Below are positions 19,503 to 29,591 of a stretch of 64,000 nucleotides of DNA, piece by piece. The DNA comes from Gluconobacter albidus (GTDB taxonomy: Bacteria; Pseudomonadota; Alphaproteobacteria; Acetobacterales; Acetobacteraceae). The notes beneath the pieces are model-generated. The model worked only from the letters and a program-made list of their open reading frames with translations. It was not told the DNA's origin and ran no database searches. Numbering within the stretch: position 1 is the first letter of the stretch; every line of letters begins with the position of its first letter. The stretch is taken from assembly GCF_002723915.1 (NCBI RefSeq), contig NZ_BEWL01000005.1, positions 62,001-126,000 of the forward strand, in the 5' to 3' direction. A program made the position numbers and the translations under genes.

Positions 19503-21194
19503 ATGACCTACACTGTCGGACATTATCTTTCCGAACGCCTGACGCAGATCGGCCTGAAGCACCATTTCGCCGTCGCGGGCGACTACAACCTCGTTCTGCT
19601 CGACCAGATGATCGAACAGGGCGGCACCAAGCAGATCTATGACTGCAACGAGTTGAACTGCTCCTTCGCCGCCGAAGGCTATGCCCGCGCCAATGGTGCC
19701 GCCGCAGCCATCATCACCTTCAGCGTCGGCGCGATTTCCGCCATGAACGGTCTGGGCGGCGCCTACGCCGAAAACCTGCCGATCCTCGTGATTTCCGGCG
19801 CGCCGAACACCAACGATCACGGTTCGGGCCATGTCCTGCACCACACGATCGGCACGACCGAATACAGCTACCAGATGGAAATGGCCAAGCACGTCACCTG
19901 TGCGGCCGAAAGCATCACCTCCGCCGAGACGGCCCCGGCGAAGATCGACCATGTCATCCGCACCATGCTGCGCGAGAAGAAGCCAGCCTATCTCGAAATC
20001 GCCTGTAACGTCTCGGCCGCACCCTGTGTCCGTCCGGGTCCGGTGTCGTCCCTGCACGCCCACCCACGCCCCGACGAAGCCAGCCTCAAGGCCGCTCTGG
20101 ACGAAAGCCTGAGCTTCCTCGACAAGGCCACCAAGGTCGCCATCCTCGTCGGCACCAAGCTGCGCGCCGCCGAAGCGCTCAAAGAAACCGTCGAACTGGC
20201 CGACAAGCTCAACTGCCCCGTGACGGTCATGGCTGCCGCCAAGAGCTACTTCCCCGAAACGCATCCCGGCTTCCGGGGCGTCTACTGGGGCGATGTCAGC
20301 AGCCCCGGTGCCCAGGAGATCATCGAAGGCGCCGACGCCGTGATCTGCCTTGCTCCCGTCTGGAACGACTACTCCTCGGGCGGCTGGCAGAGCATCATCC
20401 GCGGCGAAAAGGTTCTCGAAATCGATCCGGACCGTGTGACCGTCAACGGCAAGACCTTCGACGGCTTCCGCCTCAAGGAATTCGTCAAGGCCCTGACCGA
20501 GAAGGCCCCGAAGAAGTCCGCAGCCCTGACCGGCGAATACAAGCCCGTCATCCTGCCCAAGGCCGATCAGGCCAAGCCGCTGACCAACGACGAAATGACC
20601 CGCCAGATCAACGATCTGGTCGACGGCAACACCACCCTTTTCGCCGAGACCGGCGACTCATGGTTCAACGCCATGCGCATGCATCTTCCCGAAGGTGCGA
20701 AGGTCGAGACGGAAATGCAGTGGGGCCATATCGGCTGGTCCGTTCCGTCCATGTTCGGCAACGCCACCGGCTCGCCGGAGCGCAAGCATGTGCTGATGGT
20801 TGGTGACGGCTCCTTCCAGCTCACCGCGCAGGAAGTGGCCCAGATGGTCCGCTACGAACTGCCGGTCATCATCTTCCTGGTGAACAACCACGGCTACGTC
20901 ATCGAAATCGCCATCCATGATGGCCCGTACAACTACATCCAGAACTGGGATTACGCCGCTCTGATGCAGTGCTTCAACCAGGGCGTCCCCGGCGAGGAAA
21001 GCGGCAAGTACGGTCTCGGCCTGCATGCCACGACGGGCGAAGAACTGGCCGAAGCCATCGCCAAGGCCAAGAAGAACACCCGTGGCCCGACGCTCATCGA
21101 GTGCAAGCTCGACCGGACGGACTGCACCAAGACACTGGTCCAGTGGGGCAAGGCCGTTGCAGCCGCAAACTCCCGCAAGCCCCAGAACACCTGA
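19503..21194 (+). CDS. pdc: pyruvate decarboxylase
   Basis: Non-oxidative ThDP enzyme converting pyruvate to acetaldehyde and CO2 in the cytosol; in acetic acid bacteria the acetaldehyde goes to acetate. The 563-residue length and sequence match bacterial PDC: N-terminal [20 protein letters not shown], catalytic Glu in [22 protein letters not shown] pair in [11 protein letters not shown], and the ThDP motif [15 protein letters not shown] with [11 protein letters not shown] at 19503 follows a weak GAGG. Monocistronic: 570 bp of upstream region and a strong terminator behind. Bacterial PDC is rare, so its presence is a strong marker for acetic acid bacteria or Zymomonas relatives. Confidence 0.96.
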   Translation: MTYTVGHYLSERLTQIGLKHHFAVAGDYNLVLLDQMIEQGGTKQIYDCNELNCSFAAEGYARANGAAAAIITFSVGAISAMNGLGGAYAENLPILVISGAPNTNDHGSGHVLHHTIGTTEYSYQMEMAKHVTCAAESITSAETAPAKIDHVIRTMLREKKPAYLEIACNVSAAPCVRPGPVSSLHAHPRPDEASLKAALDESLSFLDKATKVAILVGTKLRAAEALKETVELADKLNCPVTVMAAAKSYFPETHPGFRGVYWGDVSSPGAQEIIEGADAVICLAPVWNDYSSGGWQSIIRGEKVLEIDPDRVTVNGKTFDGFRLKEFVKALTEKAPKKSAALTGEYKPVILPKADQAKPLTNDEMTRQINDLVDGNTTLFAETGDSWFNAMRMHLPEGAKVETEMQWGHIGWSVPSMFGNATGSPERKHVLMVGDGSFQLTAQEVAQMVRYELPVIIFLVNNHGYVIEIAIHDGPYNYIQNWDYAALMQCFNQGVPGEESGKYGLGLHATTGEELAEAIAKAKKNTRGPTLIECKLDRTDCTKTLVQWGKAVAAANSRKPQNT

Positions 21195-21223
21195 TCAACA
21201 CCTGACCACAAACAGGTCTCCAA

Positions 21224-21262
21224 AGAAAAACCCCCGTGTCAGACACGGGGGTTTTTTCTTTT
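21224..21262. terminator. strong terminator after pdc
   Basis: CCCCCGTG (21231-21238) with CACGGGGG (21244-21251) plus flanking pairs, followed by TTTTTTCTTTT and preceded by AAAAA, so usable from both sides; convergent with the CorA-type gene. Confidence 0.92.
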
Positions 21263-21287
21263 GTACCACATGAAAACCTGACGACCG

Positions 21288-22352
21288 TCAGAGCAGACGC
21301 GCGACCTTCATGAACAGAAACGTCACGCTCATGAAGACGAAACAGACAATGCCTGCCTCCACGGTCCCCAGCGATCCCTGAGCCAGAAACATCCCGCCGG
21401 TATTCATGCCGAAGAACCCGGTTACGAATGTCGCGGGCAGCATCAACGTGGTCCCGACGGAAACGATATACAGCCGCCGGTTGGTCTCTTCCGCCTGATT
21501 GGACCCGAGTTCGTCCTGCAACGACCGCGCACGGTCCTGAAGCGCGATCAGATCGTCCAGAGCCGCATGAACCTGCCGTTCCGCCCGGTCCCGCAGTTCA
21601 TCCTCGGCCCAGTCCGGAAGATCCAGATCTTCGTCTTTCAGAACACGGTCAATCGGCGTCACAACCCGGCGCAGCTCGGTCGCACGACGGCGCACCTTGC
21701 CCACGATACTACCCAGATGCCCCAGATCGGAGCGATGCTCGATCAGCAGAAGCACATCTTCCGCCCGGTCCAGCTCATCATCCAGATGCCCGAGCTGACG
21801 CCGCACGGTCCCGGTAAATTCCCGCAAGGCACGATCAATGATCCCCGCAGGCGTCCTGGGGATCTGATCCGGCCGCAGGGAACGATAGGCCGCTCCCAGC
21901 ACCGGAATGGGATTGCGCCGCGTCGTAATCAGCAGATCCGGGCGCATCGCAAACCGCCAGGCACAGATCTCCCGGTCTTCTTCGGACAGCGCATCGTCAA
22001 AGGCTGGGAGCGCCCCCCAGATCAGATCCTCGAACGCCTCAAGCGCAATCCCATATTCTGTCTCGGCCAGCATCGCACAGACGTCTTCGGGCAGATCCGG
22101 CAGATGTGCGACATACCCCCGCGCCGAACTGTGCACCGTATCGAAATGCAGCCAGTACCAGCCTTCGTTCTCAAGCGGACGTCCCGGCGCCAGGAGCGCC
22201 TCCACCTCGGCCGATCCCAGCGTCCGCAGATCCTGCCCCGGAACGGCATGCACGGCCCAGACAAGCCCGTTTGCGAACGCAGGCGCGCCGGTTTCCTGAT
22301 GCTGTGGGTCCAGAACCGTGAAGGGGAAGTTGTAGGCAGTGCTGTCTGACAC
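21288..22352 (-). CDS. ZntB/CorA-family divalent metal transporter
   Basis: A 354-residue member of the CorA superfamily, nearest in pattern to ZntB zinc transporters. The large cytoplasmic N-terminal part contains WYWLHFDTVHSSARG; a long helical region with charged residues follows; and the C-terminal pore has TFVTGFFGMNTGG (the GMN signature after TM1) and a second helix to the end. The GTG start at 22352 is set by AGGAGG 5 nt upstream. Zn2+ or Mg2+ as cargo cannot be told apart here. Convergent with pdc. Confidence 0.88.
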   Translation of the reverse strand: MSDSTAYNFPFTVLDPQHQETGAPAFANGLVWAVHAVPGQDLRTLGSAEVEALLAPGRPLENEGWYWLHFDTVHSSARGYVAHLPDLPEDVCAMLAETEYGIALEAFEDLIWGALPAFDDALSEEDREICAWRFAMRPDLLITTRRNPIPVLGAAYRSLRPDQIPRTPAGIIDRALREFTGTVRRQLGHLDDELDRAEDVLLLIEHRSDLGHLGSIVGKVRRRATELRRVVTPIDRVLKDEDLDLPDWAEDELRDRAERQVHAALDDLIALQDRARSLQDELGSNQAEETNRRLYIVSVGTTLMLPATFVTGFFGMNTGGMFLAQGSLGTVEAGIVCFVFMSVTFLFMKVARLL

Positions 22353-22594
22353 GACATCCTCCTGTTTTCAGGGGGTTCAGGACCGGCAGAACCGGCATGC
22401 AGGTTCAACAGAAACGACGGGGCAACGCGCCCTCTCCGGCTTCTCGCATGCCCTGCATACAGACGCAATATACCCGTCTTTCCGCACCGAAACCGTCCCG
22501 CGAATGCAACTCCACCCCAAACAGACAGTTAAAACACCATATCGCAATGAGTCAGCCCTGACACACGGGCACGCTCCTCCGGAAAGGAACATTC

Positions 22595-22957
22595 ATGTCC
22601 ATCCGCACAGCTTTCTTCGCCAGCAGCCTCCTGCTCGTCACTGCAATCGCTGCTCCTGCAATGGCCCAGGCGGTCAGCGCTCCCAGCAACGACCAGCCAC
22701 AGACCTCGACCTCTGCGATCCAGAAAGCGCAGAACTCCACGGTCAGCCAGCCGAACAACGCCCTGCCAACCAACCCGCGCACCATAACCGAACAGCCGGA
22801 CCAGCCCGCTCCCGCCGCGCCCAGCCCCATGACCCGCAGTACGAACGAAACGGGCCCCGTCCCGTCGGACCAGAAGGACGTGCACAAGCTTCCCGGCAAG
22901 CATCATCACACGCATAAAAAGACGCCTGCTCCGAGCAAGACGTCGTCGCCGGAATAA
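22595..22957 (+). CDS. small secreted hypothetical protein
   Basis: A 120-residue protein with a clear signal peptide (about 1-25, ending in PAMA-QA). The mature part is disordered-looking, rich in Pro, Ser, Thr and Gln, with a C-terminal run of His and Lys ([10 protein letters not shown]) that could bind metal ions or the envelope. GGAAAGGAA upstream of the ATG. No homologue is recognised. It lies 94 bp before ahcY on the same strand. Confidence 0.6.
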   Translation: MSIRTAFFASSLLLVTAIAAPAMAQAVSAPSNDQPQTSTSAIQKAQNSTVSQPNNALPTNPRTITEQPDQPAPAAPSPMTRSTNETGPVPSDQKDVHKLPGKHHHTHKKTPAPSKTSSPE

Positions 22958-23051
22958 GACGGAAAAGCCTATTGCCGGGCCCGCCCTTTCCGCGGGTCCG
23001 CCAAGCCTTTATACAGGCAGCCATCCAAAGATGGGCAGCAAGGGCCATTTC

Positions 23052-24347
23052 ATGACGACGCAGGATTACAAGGTTCGCGACATTACTCTGGCAGACTGGG
23101 GCCGCAAGGAAATCTCCATCGCCGAAGGCGAAATGCCGGGCCTGATGGCTCTTCGCGAAGAGTACAAGGACAAACAGCCGCTCAAGGGCGCACGCATCGC
23201 CGGCTGTCTGCACATGACCATTCAGACCGCCGTTCTGATCGAGACACTGATCGATCTGGGCGCCACGGTCCGCTGGTCCTCGTGCAACATTTTCTCCACG
23301 CAGGATCACGCCGCCGCCGCCATCGCCGCAGCGAACATCCCCGTCTTCGCCTGGAAGGGCCTGACGGAAGACGAGTTCAACTGGTGCATCGAGCAGACCA
23401 TTCATGGTCCCGATGGCTGGACGCCGAACATGATCCTCGATGATGGTGGCGACCTCACCATCATGATGCACGACAAGTACCCCGAAATGCTCAAGGACGT
23501 GCGCGGCATCTCCGAAGAGACGACGACGGGCGTGCATCGTCTGTGGGAAATGTCCAAGAAGGGCACGCTGAAGGTTCCGGCCATCAACGTGAACGACAGC
23601 GTCACGAAGTCCAAGTTCGACAACCTGTATGGCTGCCGTGAGAGCCTCGTGGACGCGATCCGTCGCGGCACGGACGTCATGATGGCCGGCAAGGTCGCCG
23701 TGGTTGCCGGTTACGGCGACGTGGGCAAGGGCTCCGCTGCTTCCCTGCGCAACGCAGGCTGCCGCGTGCTCGTGACCGAAGTCGATCCGATCTGCGCTCT
23801 TCAGGCCGCCATGGAAGGCTATGAAGTCGTCACGATGGAAAATGCAGCCCCGCGCGGCGACATCTTCGTCACCTGCACCGGCAACGTGGACATCATCACG
23901 ATCGACCATGTGCGCGAGATGAAGGACCGTGCGATCGTCTGCAACATCGGTCACTTCGACAGCGAAATCCAGGTCGAAGCCCTGCGCAACTACCGCTGGA
24001 ACAACATCAAGCCGCAGGTTGACGAGATCGAGCTGGCTCCGAACCGCCGCATCATCCTTCTGTCCGAAGGCCGCCTGGTGAACCTGGGCAACGCAACGGG
24101 CCACCCGTCCTTCGTGATGTCCGCGTCCTTCACCAACCAGACCCTGGCGCAGATCGAACTGTGGACGGCAAAGCCCGGCCAGTACGAAGTTAAGGTCTAC
24201 ACCCTGCCGAAGTCTCTGGACGAGAAGGTCGCTGCCCTGCACCTCGCGAAGGTCGGCGCAGAACTTTCCAAAATGTCACAGAAACAGGCGGACTACATCG
24301 ACGTTCCCGTCAACGGTCCGTTCAAGCACGAAGAATACCGCTACTAA
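23052..24347 (+). CDS. ahcY: S-adenosylhomocysteinase
   Basis: Splits S-adenosylhomocysteine into adenosine and homocysteine, completing the activated-methyl cycle. The 431-residue protein has [15 protein letters not shown] near the N-terminus, the NAD motif [31 protein letters not shown], and the C-terminus KHEEYRY, the family's usual end. Start at 23052 (MTTQDYKV) has AAGGG 7 nt upstream; an ATG at 23031 is in frame but less conserved. A hairpin (22977-22999) lies upstream; no SAH riboswitch consensus is seen. Confidence 0.96.
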   Translation: MTTQDYKVRDITLADWGRKEISIAEGEMPGLMALREEYKDKQPLKGARIAGCLHMTIQTAVLIETLIDLGATVRWSSCNIFSTQDHAAAAIAAANIPVFAWKGLTEDEFNWCIEQTIHGPDGWTPNMILDDGGDLTIMMHDKYPEMLKDVRGISEETTTGVHRLWEMSKKGTLKVPAINVNDSVTKSKFDNLYGCRESLVDAIRRGTDVMMAGKVAVVAGYGDVGKGSAASLRNAGCRVLVTEVDPICALQAAMEGYEVVTMENAAPRGDIFVTCTGNVDIITIDHVREMKDRAIVCNIGHFDSEIQVEALRNYRWNNIKPQVDEIELAPNRRIILLSEGRLVNLGNATGHPSFVMSASFTNQTLAQIELWTAKPGQYEVKVYTLPKSLDEKVAALHLAKVGAELSKMSQKQADYIDVPVNGPFKHEEYRY

Positions 24348-24422
24348 GACGAGGCGGATCAGGAAGGGCGGAATCCCGGTTGCGCCCTTTCCGGATTTCC
24401 TTAACCAACAGGAGTTACACTC

Positions 24423-24809
24423 ATGGGTCTTTTCAGCACGATCATGTCCAAGATCTTCGGACATGCAGAAGCCGCCACACCGTCCACCACAGCCGCTCCG
24501 GCTGAAGCAGCCGCAGCTCCGGCCACCGCAGCAGCAGCCCCGGCAGCAGCGCCCGTGGATGTGGACGCCGTCCTGTCCGGTCTGGCCGCAAATGCAGGCC
24601 AGCCGCTGAACTACAAGACTTCCATCGTGGACCTCCTGAAGCTGCTCGGCCTCGACAGCTCGCTCCAGTCCCGCAAGGAACTGGCCGGTGAGCTGCATTA
24701 TTCGGGCAGCACGGACGACACCGCGACGATGAACGTCTGGCTCATCAAGCAGGTCTATGCCGAGCTGGCCAAAAATGGCGGCAAGGTTCCGGCTGACTGG
24801 ACGCACTGA
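24423..24809 (+). CDS. DUF3597 domain protein
   Basis: A 128-residue protein with a DUF3597 domain in its second half (VDVDAVLSGLAANAGQPLNYKTSIVDLLKLLGLDSSLQSRKEL and WLIKQVYAELAKNGGKVP, seen in parts). Residues about 18-45 are an Ala-Pro linker. The domain's role is not established; structural work on a relative shows a LysM-like or helical fold, so binding to the cell wall cannot be ruled out, although no signal peptide is seen. AGGAGT upstream sets the start. It follows ahcY by 75 bp and ends at a terminator. Confidence 0.75.
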   Translation: MGLFSTIMSKIFGHAEAATPSTTAAPAEAAAAPATAAAAPAAAPVDVDAVLSGLAANAGQPLNYKTSIVDLLKLLGLDSSLQSRKELAGELHYSGSTDDTATMNVWLIKQVYAELAKNGGKVPADWTH

Positions 24810-24831
24810 TCCGCGTCCCGTCCGCACGGAC

Positions 24832-24873
24832 ACCATAAAAAAAGCCCGGCTGTCATCAGCCGGGCTTTTTTTA
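24832..24873. terminator. bidirectional terminator
   Basis: AAAGCCCGGCTG pairs with CAGCCGGGCTTT around a 4-nt loop at 24841-24868, flanked by AAAAAAA and TTTTTTT; it separates the DUF3597 gene from the convergent phosphatase. Confidence 0.93.
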
Positions 24874-24886
24874 TGAAACGGTGATC

Positions 24887-26062
24887 TCAGGGAAGGATCG
24901 CATTCCCCGGCTCAAGCGTCTGCATCGAACGCTCCACCCCGGACGCCTGCCCCGCACGCAGTTCCTCAAGAGACTGATGGAATATCCGCACCCTGACCTC
25001 AACATGCCGATCCGGATAACGCCACCGCTCGAACGCCAGAACCGTATCCGGCGCCGTGCTGTCCGGCTGATCGTCAAACGTCCATGACAGCCCGAAAATC
25101 GCCGCCAGCGCATCCTGGTTCGTATCGTGCCCCGCCAGAACCAGAAGCCGCGTGGAATCCGTCACACCCGGAATCTCCGTCACCGAACGGTCCGCCAGAA
25201 ACGCCCGGACGCTCTCGGCCATCACCCCGTTACGCGCCGCCGCCACAACAGGCAGACGTCGCAACATCCGGCTCTCTGCTTCATGAACCGGCAGAACGGT
25301 TTTCAGCAGCCCCGGAACATCCGCTTTCGCAGACCCGAAAACACCCTCTGCAAAGCCTTCGGAATACAGCAGCAGCAGACTTTCCGCCGCCATGCCACCC
25401 GTCGCCACCCCTCCCGAGAGACGCGGCGCGCCTTTCTTCCATTCAAGCACCGCATCATCGCGCAGACACCACGCCGTATGCGCAACACCATCACACGCGC
25501 CGGGCGCCATCAGTGTCTGCAAAGCCTGCAAACCACCCCGAACATCCGAACGTTTCGAGACAGGCAGCATGGAGGCAAACGCCTGCTCCGTCTCCTGCTT
25601 CGACGGCACCGCGCGTCCAGCCGAAATGGCATTGAACACTGGGTCCGGCCCATGCTCCTGCCATTGCGCAGAAACATGACAGTCCGGAGCCAAACCACGC
25701 GCCCAGACCTGCCCGGTCTGCTGCGTCCGATGATCCGCGCCATCCGCCCAGATCCGCACGCTATTGGAACAGGATCGTAACGGATCAAACCCGAGACCCA
25801 TATAATGCGTCCGGACAGCCTGAACCATGGCCCCAAGCGCCACAGCCCCATGCGGCGTCATTTCTCCGGGCGCGACAGACCATTCAGGCCAGTTGAAACC
25901 GGTCTTCTCCCGCAACGCCGTTGCAGACGCCGTCGGACTGCGGATCCCGTGCCGCGACAGCAGCACGACTTTTTCCAGAACAGGCCCCGACGGCACGGAA
26001 GCACTCTCCGAACATCCCGTCAGGAACAAGGCCCACAGAAGAATAGAGTGCGTCTTTTTCAC
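24887..26062 (-). CDS. histidine-type acid phosphatase (lipoprotein)
   Basis: A 391-residue envelope lipoprotein of the histidine acid phosphatase branch 2 (AppA/Agp-like) family. The lipobox LTGC is at residues 14-17. The catalytic motif RHGIRSP (37-43) supplies the nucleophilic His, and the proton-donor motif is GHDTN near the C-terminus. It should hydrolyse phosphate esters such as phytate or sugar phosphates in the periplasm or at the outer membrane. Its ATG overlaps the stop of the TonB-dependent receptor gene (ATGA), so the pair is co-translated. The overlap suggests a shared uptake task. Confidence 0.88.
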   Translation of the reverse strand: MKKTHSILLWALFLTGCSESASVPSGPVLEKVVLLSRHGIRSPTASATALREKTGFNWPEWSVAPGEMTPHGAVALGAMVQAVRTHYMGLGFDPLRSCSNSVRIWADGADHRTQQTGQVWARGLAPDCHVSAQWQEHGPDPVFNAISAGRAVPSKQETEQAFASMLPVSKRSDVRGGLQALQTLMAPGACDGVAHTAWCLRDDAVLEWKKGAPRLSGGVATGGMAAESLLLLYSEGFAEGVFGSAKADVPGLLKTVLPVHEAESRMLRRLPVVAAARNGVMAESVRAFLADRSVTEIPGVTDSTRLLVLAGHDTNQDALAAIFGLSWTFDDQPDSTAPDTVLAFERWRYPDRHVEVRVRIFHQSLEELRAGQASGVERSMQTLEPGNAILP

Positions 26063-28323
26063 GGGAAGGTCGCCGTCATGTTGAAGAAGACGCTGCGCCC
26101 GGCCAGGCGCCAGTAAAGCGGCGCATCACCATAAGACTGGTTGCCCGCAAAATCGCTGATGGAGCGATTGTTGAAGAGGTTGGAAATCTTGAGGCTCGGC
26201 GTCACGTCGCGCATGAAACCACCGATATTATGAATGCGCCACCCCAGTGCCAGATCCGCAGTTACATTGCTGTGGATTTTGTACTGGTTTTCAAACACAG
26301 CATTTCCAGCCGCATTTGTGGTGCTGTCCAGCCCCCAGTGATGCCCGACATATTTCCCCATCAGCGAGAAATACGGCCCCTTCGGATTTTCATAAAGCAG
26401 ACCGAACGATGCCAGTGAATCCGGCGTCGTCGCAACGCGCACGGTGCTATGTTTGTAGCGCGCATCATTTACGCTGTAATTGCCGTAAAGCGAGAAGCCA
26501 TATCCAATGACATACTGCCCCTCAAGCTCGATCCCCTTATAAATCGCGCCGCCACTGTTCACGTATGTAGACGTGGTTCCGATACCATCAACCTTGATCT
26601 GTGCGGATGCGATATAATTGGAAAAATCGATATAATACCCATCCAGTGACAGCATCCAGTTCTTGCCGTGATAGACCGACCCCACCTGATAATTCAGTGT
26701 CGTTTCGGGCTTCACGTTTCCAACCGACTTCACCTGGAAAACCGACATCGGAGGTGCCAGAAAGCCTCGCGCGATCTGCGCATAAGCGCTCCAGTTTTTC
26801 ATAATCCGTTGATTGATCGCAATGGGTGGCTGCCAGGATCCATAATGCTGCGCATCATTCAGCGGCACCTTCGTGGACTTGTTAATGGCTGCATCATAGT
26901 CCCTTATGAACATGGAATATTTCACACCCGGCTTGATAACTGCCCCTTTCCAGGGGTGAATATCCAGTTCGAGATAGGGCTGAATGGTCGTGTTCAGATC
27001 CGAAATATCATAACTGTAAGCCGACCCTGTTTTGGACGGAACCGGTATCGCATTTTTACTCAGATCGAGTGCATAGGTGTATCGGCGATCCTTCTGCACA
27101 TCCGCCCACACACCGAACAGAACATCCCCGTAAGACGTATGCGCCTTAAATCGTAACGTATCGCCATAGGAACGGAATTTGGCGTCCGCATATTTCCCGG
27201 GAATATCATTGGCATAGGTCGCCACCTTCTTCTCGGCCGTATTATAGAACGTCACGCCATTCGCAGCGGTGCTCGTCTGGCTGGCATCCGTGCTTTCCGT
27301 ATAATCATGCTCGAAGCCGCTCGTATAAAGCTGGTTCTCCATCGTCAGCCACGACGCAAGACGGCTTTTCAGACTGACGTAATCAAAATCCGACGTGTAG
27401 GTGCTGGGATTATATCCATAATAACACTGCGCGGCCGGGTCGTTGCACAGCCCGTAATTCTTCCCGTATTTCGCATATTCCGCGAGCGTCGCGCCCTGCG
27501 TCGTAAACTGCCATTCCTTGTTATAGGTCGCCTCGAATGTCAGCGTCGTCTCGGGCGCAAGATCAATCACGTCCTTGAACATCAGATTGCTCCGGCGCTC
27601 TGCGGAGTTCGTCAGATATCCGTTCGTCTCCTCGTGCTGCATGTCGAGAAACGCCCGACCAAAGCGCGTCTTGCCGCTGTCAAACTCGATCCCCCCGGCA
27701 CGCGTATTGAAACTGCCATACGTCCCATAGAGCGACACGCCCCTCTTGGCCGGAGGCGTCTTGGACGTGAAACCCATCGTGCCACCGAACGTGGCATTTC
27801 CGATCGTCGAGCCCGTTCCCGGACCGCGATCAATCTGCGCCTCCCCCAAAAAATGCGAAATAAACAAAGACGAAGTCGTGTGATGCAGATCAGTGGCATC
27901 GCCAAACGGAATGCCATCGAACGTCATGTTATACTGACCATCCTGGAAGCCACGTAGGCTCATTGCCTCCGCCTTACCCATTCCGGGACCGTTCGGATTC
28001 TGTGAATAGACGCTCGGCTGGAACCGGATGATATCGTCAATGCTGGCGAGCGGAATAATATTGTTGCTCAGAAAGCCGGACTGGATTTTTGATGTCGGCT
28101 CCGTAATGTCCAGAGGAACCGTGGCAGGCGCAATCCGCGCCGCATGACCCAGAACGGTCAGGTTTTCCACGCCAGGCGTAGCGTCTTTTTCTTTTCCGGC
28201 TTTGTGTTCCTCATGCTTCTTCTGTTTTGCATCAGAAACATCAGCCTGGGCGCTTCCTCCCAGCAACAGGGCACCGGCAAAGCACCCGGAAAGCAGGATA
28301 TGGTTACGCATCTTGAACGTCAT
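26059..28323 (-). CDS. TonB-dependent outer membrane receptor
   Basis: A 754-residue receptor. It has a signal peptide (cut near GSAQA), then a short Lys-His-Glu-rich stretch (KKHEEHKAGKEKD) before the plug domain (ASIDDIIRFQPSVYSQNPNG, MSLRGFQDGQYNMTFDGIPFGD, RGPGTGSTIGNATFGG). A beta-barrel with many aromatic-ended strands follows and the C-terminus is SVFFNMTATFP, ending in aromatic residue plus Pro. Substrate is unknown; the linked acid phosphatase suggests a phosphorylated ligand. The start at 28323 gives a normal signal peptide. A 143-bp AT-rich region upstream has the promoter; no clear Fur or Pho box seen. Confidence 0.9.
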   Translation of the reverse strand: MTFKMRNHILLSGCFAGALLLGGSAQADVSDAKQKKHEEHKAGKEKDATPGVENLTVLGHAARIAPATVPLDITEPTSKIQSGFLSNNIIPLASIDDIIRFQPSVYSQNPNGPGMGKAEAMSLRGFQDGQYNMTFDGIPFGDATDLHHTTSSLFISHFLGEAQIDRGPGTGSTIGNATFGGTMGFTSKTPPAKRGVSLYGTYGSFNTRAGGIEFDSGKTRFGRAFLDMQHEETNGYLTNSAERRSNLMFKDVIDLAPETTLTFEATYNKEWQFTTQGATLAEYAKYGKNYGLCNDPAAQCYYGYNPSTYTSDFDYVSLKSRLASWLTMENQLYTSGFEHDYTESTDASQTSTAANGVTFYNTAEKKVATYANDIPGKYADAKFRSYGDTLRFKAHTSYGDVLFGVWADVQKDRRYTYALDLSKNAIPVPSKTGSAYSYDISDLNTTIQPYLELDIHPWKGAVIKPGVKYSMFIRDYDAAINKSTKVPLNDAQHYGSWQPPIAINQRIMKNWSAYAQIARGFLAPPMSVFQVKSVGNVKPETTLNYQVGSVYHGKNWMLSLDGYYIDFSNYIASAQIKVDGIGTTSTYVNSGGAIYKGIELEGQYVIGYGFSLYGNYSVNDARYKHSTVRVATTPDSLASFGLLYENPKGPYFSLMGKYVGHHWGLDSTTNAAGNAVFENQYKIHSNVTADLALGWRIHNIGGFMRDVTPSLKISNLFNNRSISDFAGNQSYGDAPLYWRLAGRSVFFNMTATFP

Positions 28324-28466
28324 GGGGAGTGGGCTCCAGTGATTGGCGCGCACTCCATACGGAAGGCTTCAGGTCAGGAAAACTGCTTTACCGTTCCTGA
28401 AATAAAACATTCACACGTTTTACTTCAAATCTTCATACTTATTTTGAAATATTTCTTATTTTATAT

Positions 28467-29477
28467 TTACGGCAATGGTCTTTTATCTGCAATAGGGTCG
28501 ATTTTCGGCTCGGTCAGTGGTCCTGAATCCACCACGACCACCAGATCTCCCGCAATCGGCGTGGGCTGCCGGTCTTTCGGAAGCAGCGCCTGAAAACGCG
28601 GATCGTAACTCGCAGCCTGCTCATACAGAGCATCAATCAGGCCATAATGATCCATGAATTTGTTCATGGTCGCCGGAATACGAATGCAGCCTTCCGACGC
28701 CGGATGCCCCAGACGCCATTCAAGGAACTGCGGATCCGTCGCATGGATCTCCAGCCGGATCTGCCCGGTTTCATGTCGCGGCAACCAGCCCTTCATCGCC
28801 GTCTGCCACCCCATGTCCCACACGCGCGATCCCTTGGCGCCGATGCCACGAATCCCGTTCTTGTTCTTCGTCCCTTCCGCCCGGTAACCCAGACGGTCCG
28901 CCGTGTTCTGGAAAACACCGATCGGGGTGATGTAATAATATTTACGCCCCGTTGTCCCGGTCGAAACCGGCGTCCCCCCAAGAGACTCCCACGGAGCATC
29001 CGGCAATGCCAGAACGTAATCCAGGTGCTGGATCTGCTCGTTCCGATCCACAACCATAATAAGCTGCGGCCGCGCAATCGGCATGTTCGCCTGCGTCACC
29101 TCGTCCTTCGCAAGCGTCAGGAACGCCCGGCGGCGCTCGGGCGTATATGTGCTGAACCCTTTGACGGTATGCTTCATCAGCACCGCCAGGCGTGACGCCT
29201 CTTCCCGGGCCGCTTCGTCGGACACAACCGGCAGATCCGGAATATCCAAAGGCGGTGGCGCCAGATCGGGCCGCGGGGGCGTATCGGTCGGCGGATTGCT
29301 GGCCGGCGGTGGCACCGACGCTCCCAGAGAGGGTGTCGTATCCGGCTGATGCGTCGACAGTTCCGGACCTGCGCCATCCGGCCGTGCACAGGCCGCCAGC
29401 GGTGTCAGCCCCACGACCATCGTCGTGGACGCACATAACAGAACTGCAAACCGCGTCAGTCTGGAAACATCACGCAT
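28467..29477 (-). CDS. L,D-transpeptidase (YkuD) family lipoprotein
   Basis: A 336-residue exported protein with the YkuD catalytic domain. Signal peptide with a lipobox-like LAAC ends near residue 30; a Pro-rich linker follows to about residue 95. The catalytic motif reads HATDPQFLEWRLG then PASEGCIRIP, the family's H-x(n)-S-x-GCIR with Glu in place of the usual His before Gly. It should cross-link peptidoglycan or attach proteins. Start at 29477 (MRDVSRLTR) fits the signal peptide; the longer frame to 29585 has no signal. It ends close to the TBDR promoter; both are on the minus strand. Confidence 0.83.
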   Translation of the reverse strand: MRDVSRLTRFAVLLCASTTMVVGLTPLAACARPDGAGPELSTHQPDTTPSLGASVPPPASNPPTDTPPRPDLAPPPLDIPDLPVVSDEAAREEASRLAVLMKHTVKGFSTYTPERRRAFLTLAKDEVTQANMPIARPQLIMVVDRNEQIQHLDYVLALPDAPWESLGGTPVSTGTTGRKYYYITPIGVFQNTADRLGYRAEGTKNKNGIRGIGAKGSRVWDMGWQTAMKGWLPRHETGQIRLEIHATDPQFLEWRLGHPASEGCIRIPATMNKFMDHYGLIDALYEQAASYDPRFQALLPKDRQPTPIAGDLVVVVDSGPLTEPKIDPIADKRPLP

Positions 29478-29591
29478 CTTCAGGGCACCATCCTCGGGTT
29501 CGGAACAACAGACAGAACGCGAGGGAACAGAGACCTGTCCGGCGTTCGGCATGACTGAAACGTCTTCAACGCACCAGCCACGCAAAAGGCA

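Noticed and set aside
19114-19506. 130-codon frame before pdc
   Set aside because: No ribosome site, TTG or ATG start in an AT-rich leader, two frames overlapping, and no recognisable pattern.
22958-23051. SAH riboswitch before ahcY
   Set aside because: A GGGCCCGC/GCGGGTCC hairpin is present but the conserved SAH-aptamer core sequences are not.
22743-24242. Long minus-strand frame opposite ahcY
   Set aside because: Antisense of a fully convincing ahcY gene; composition is that of a shadow.
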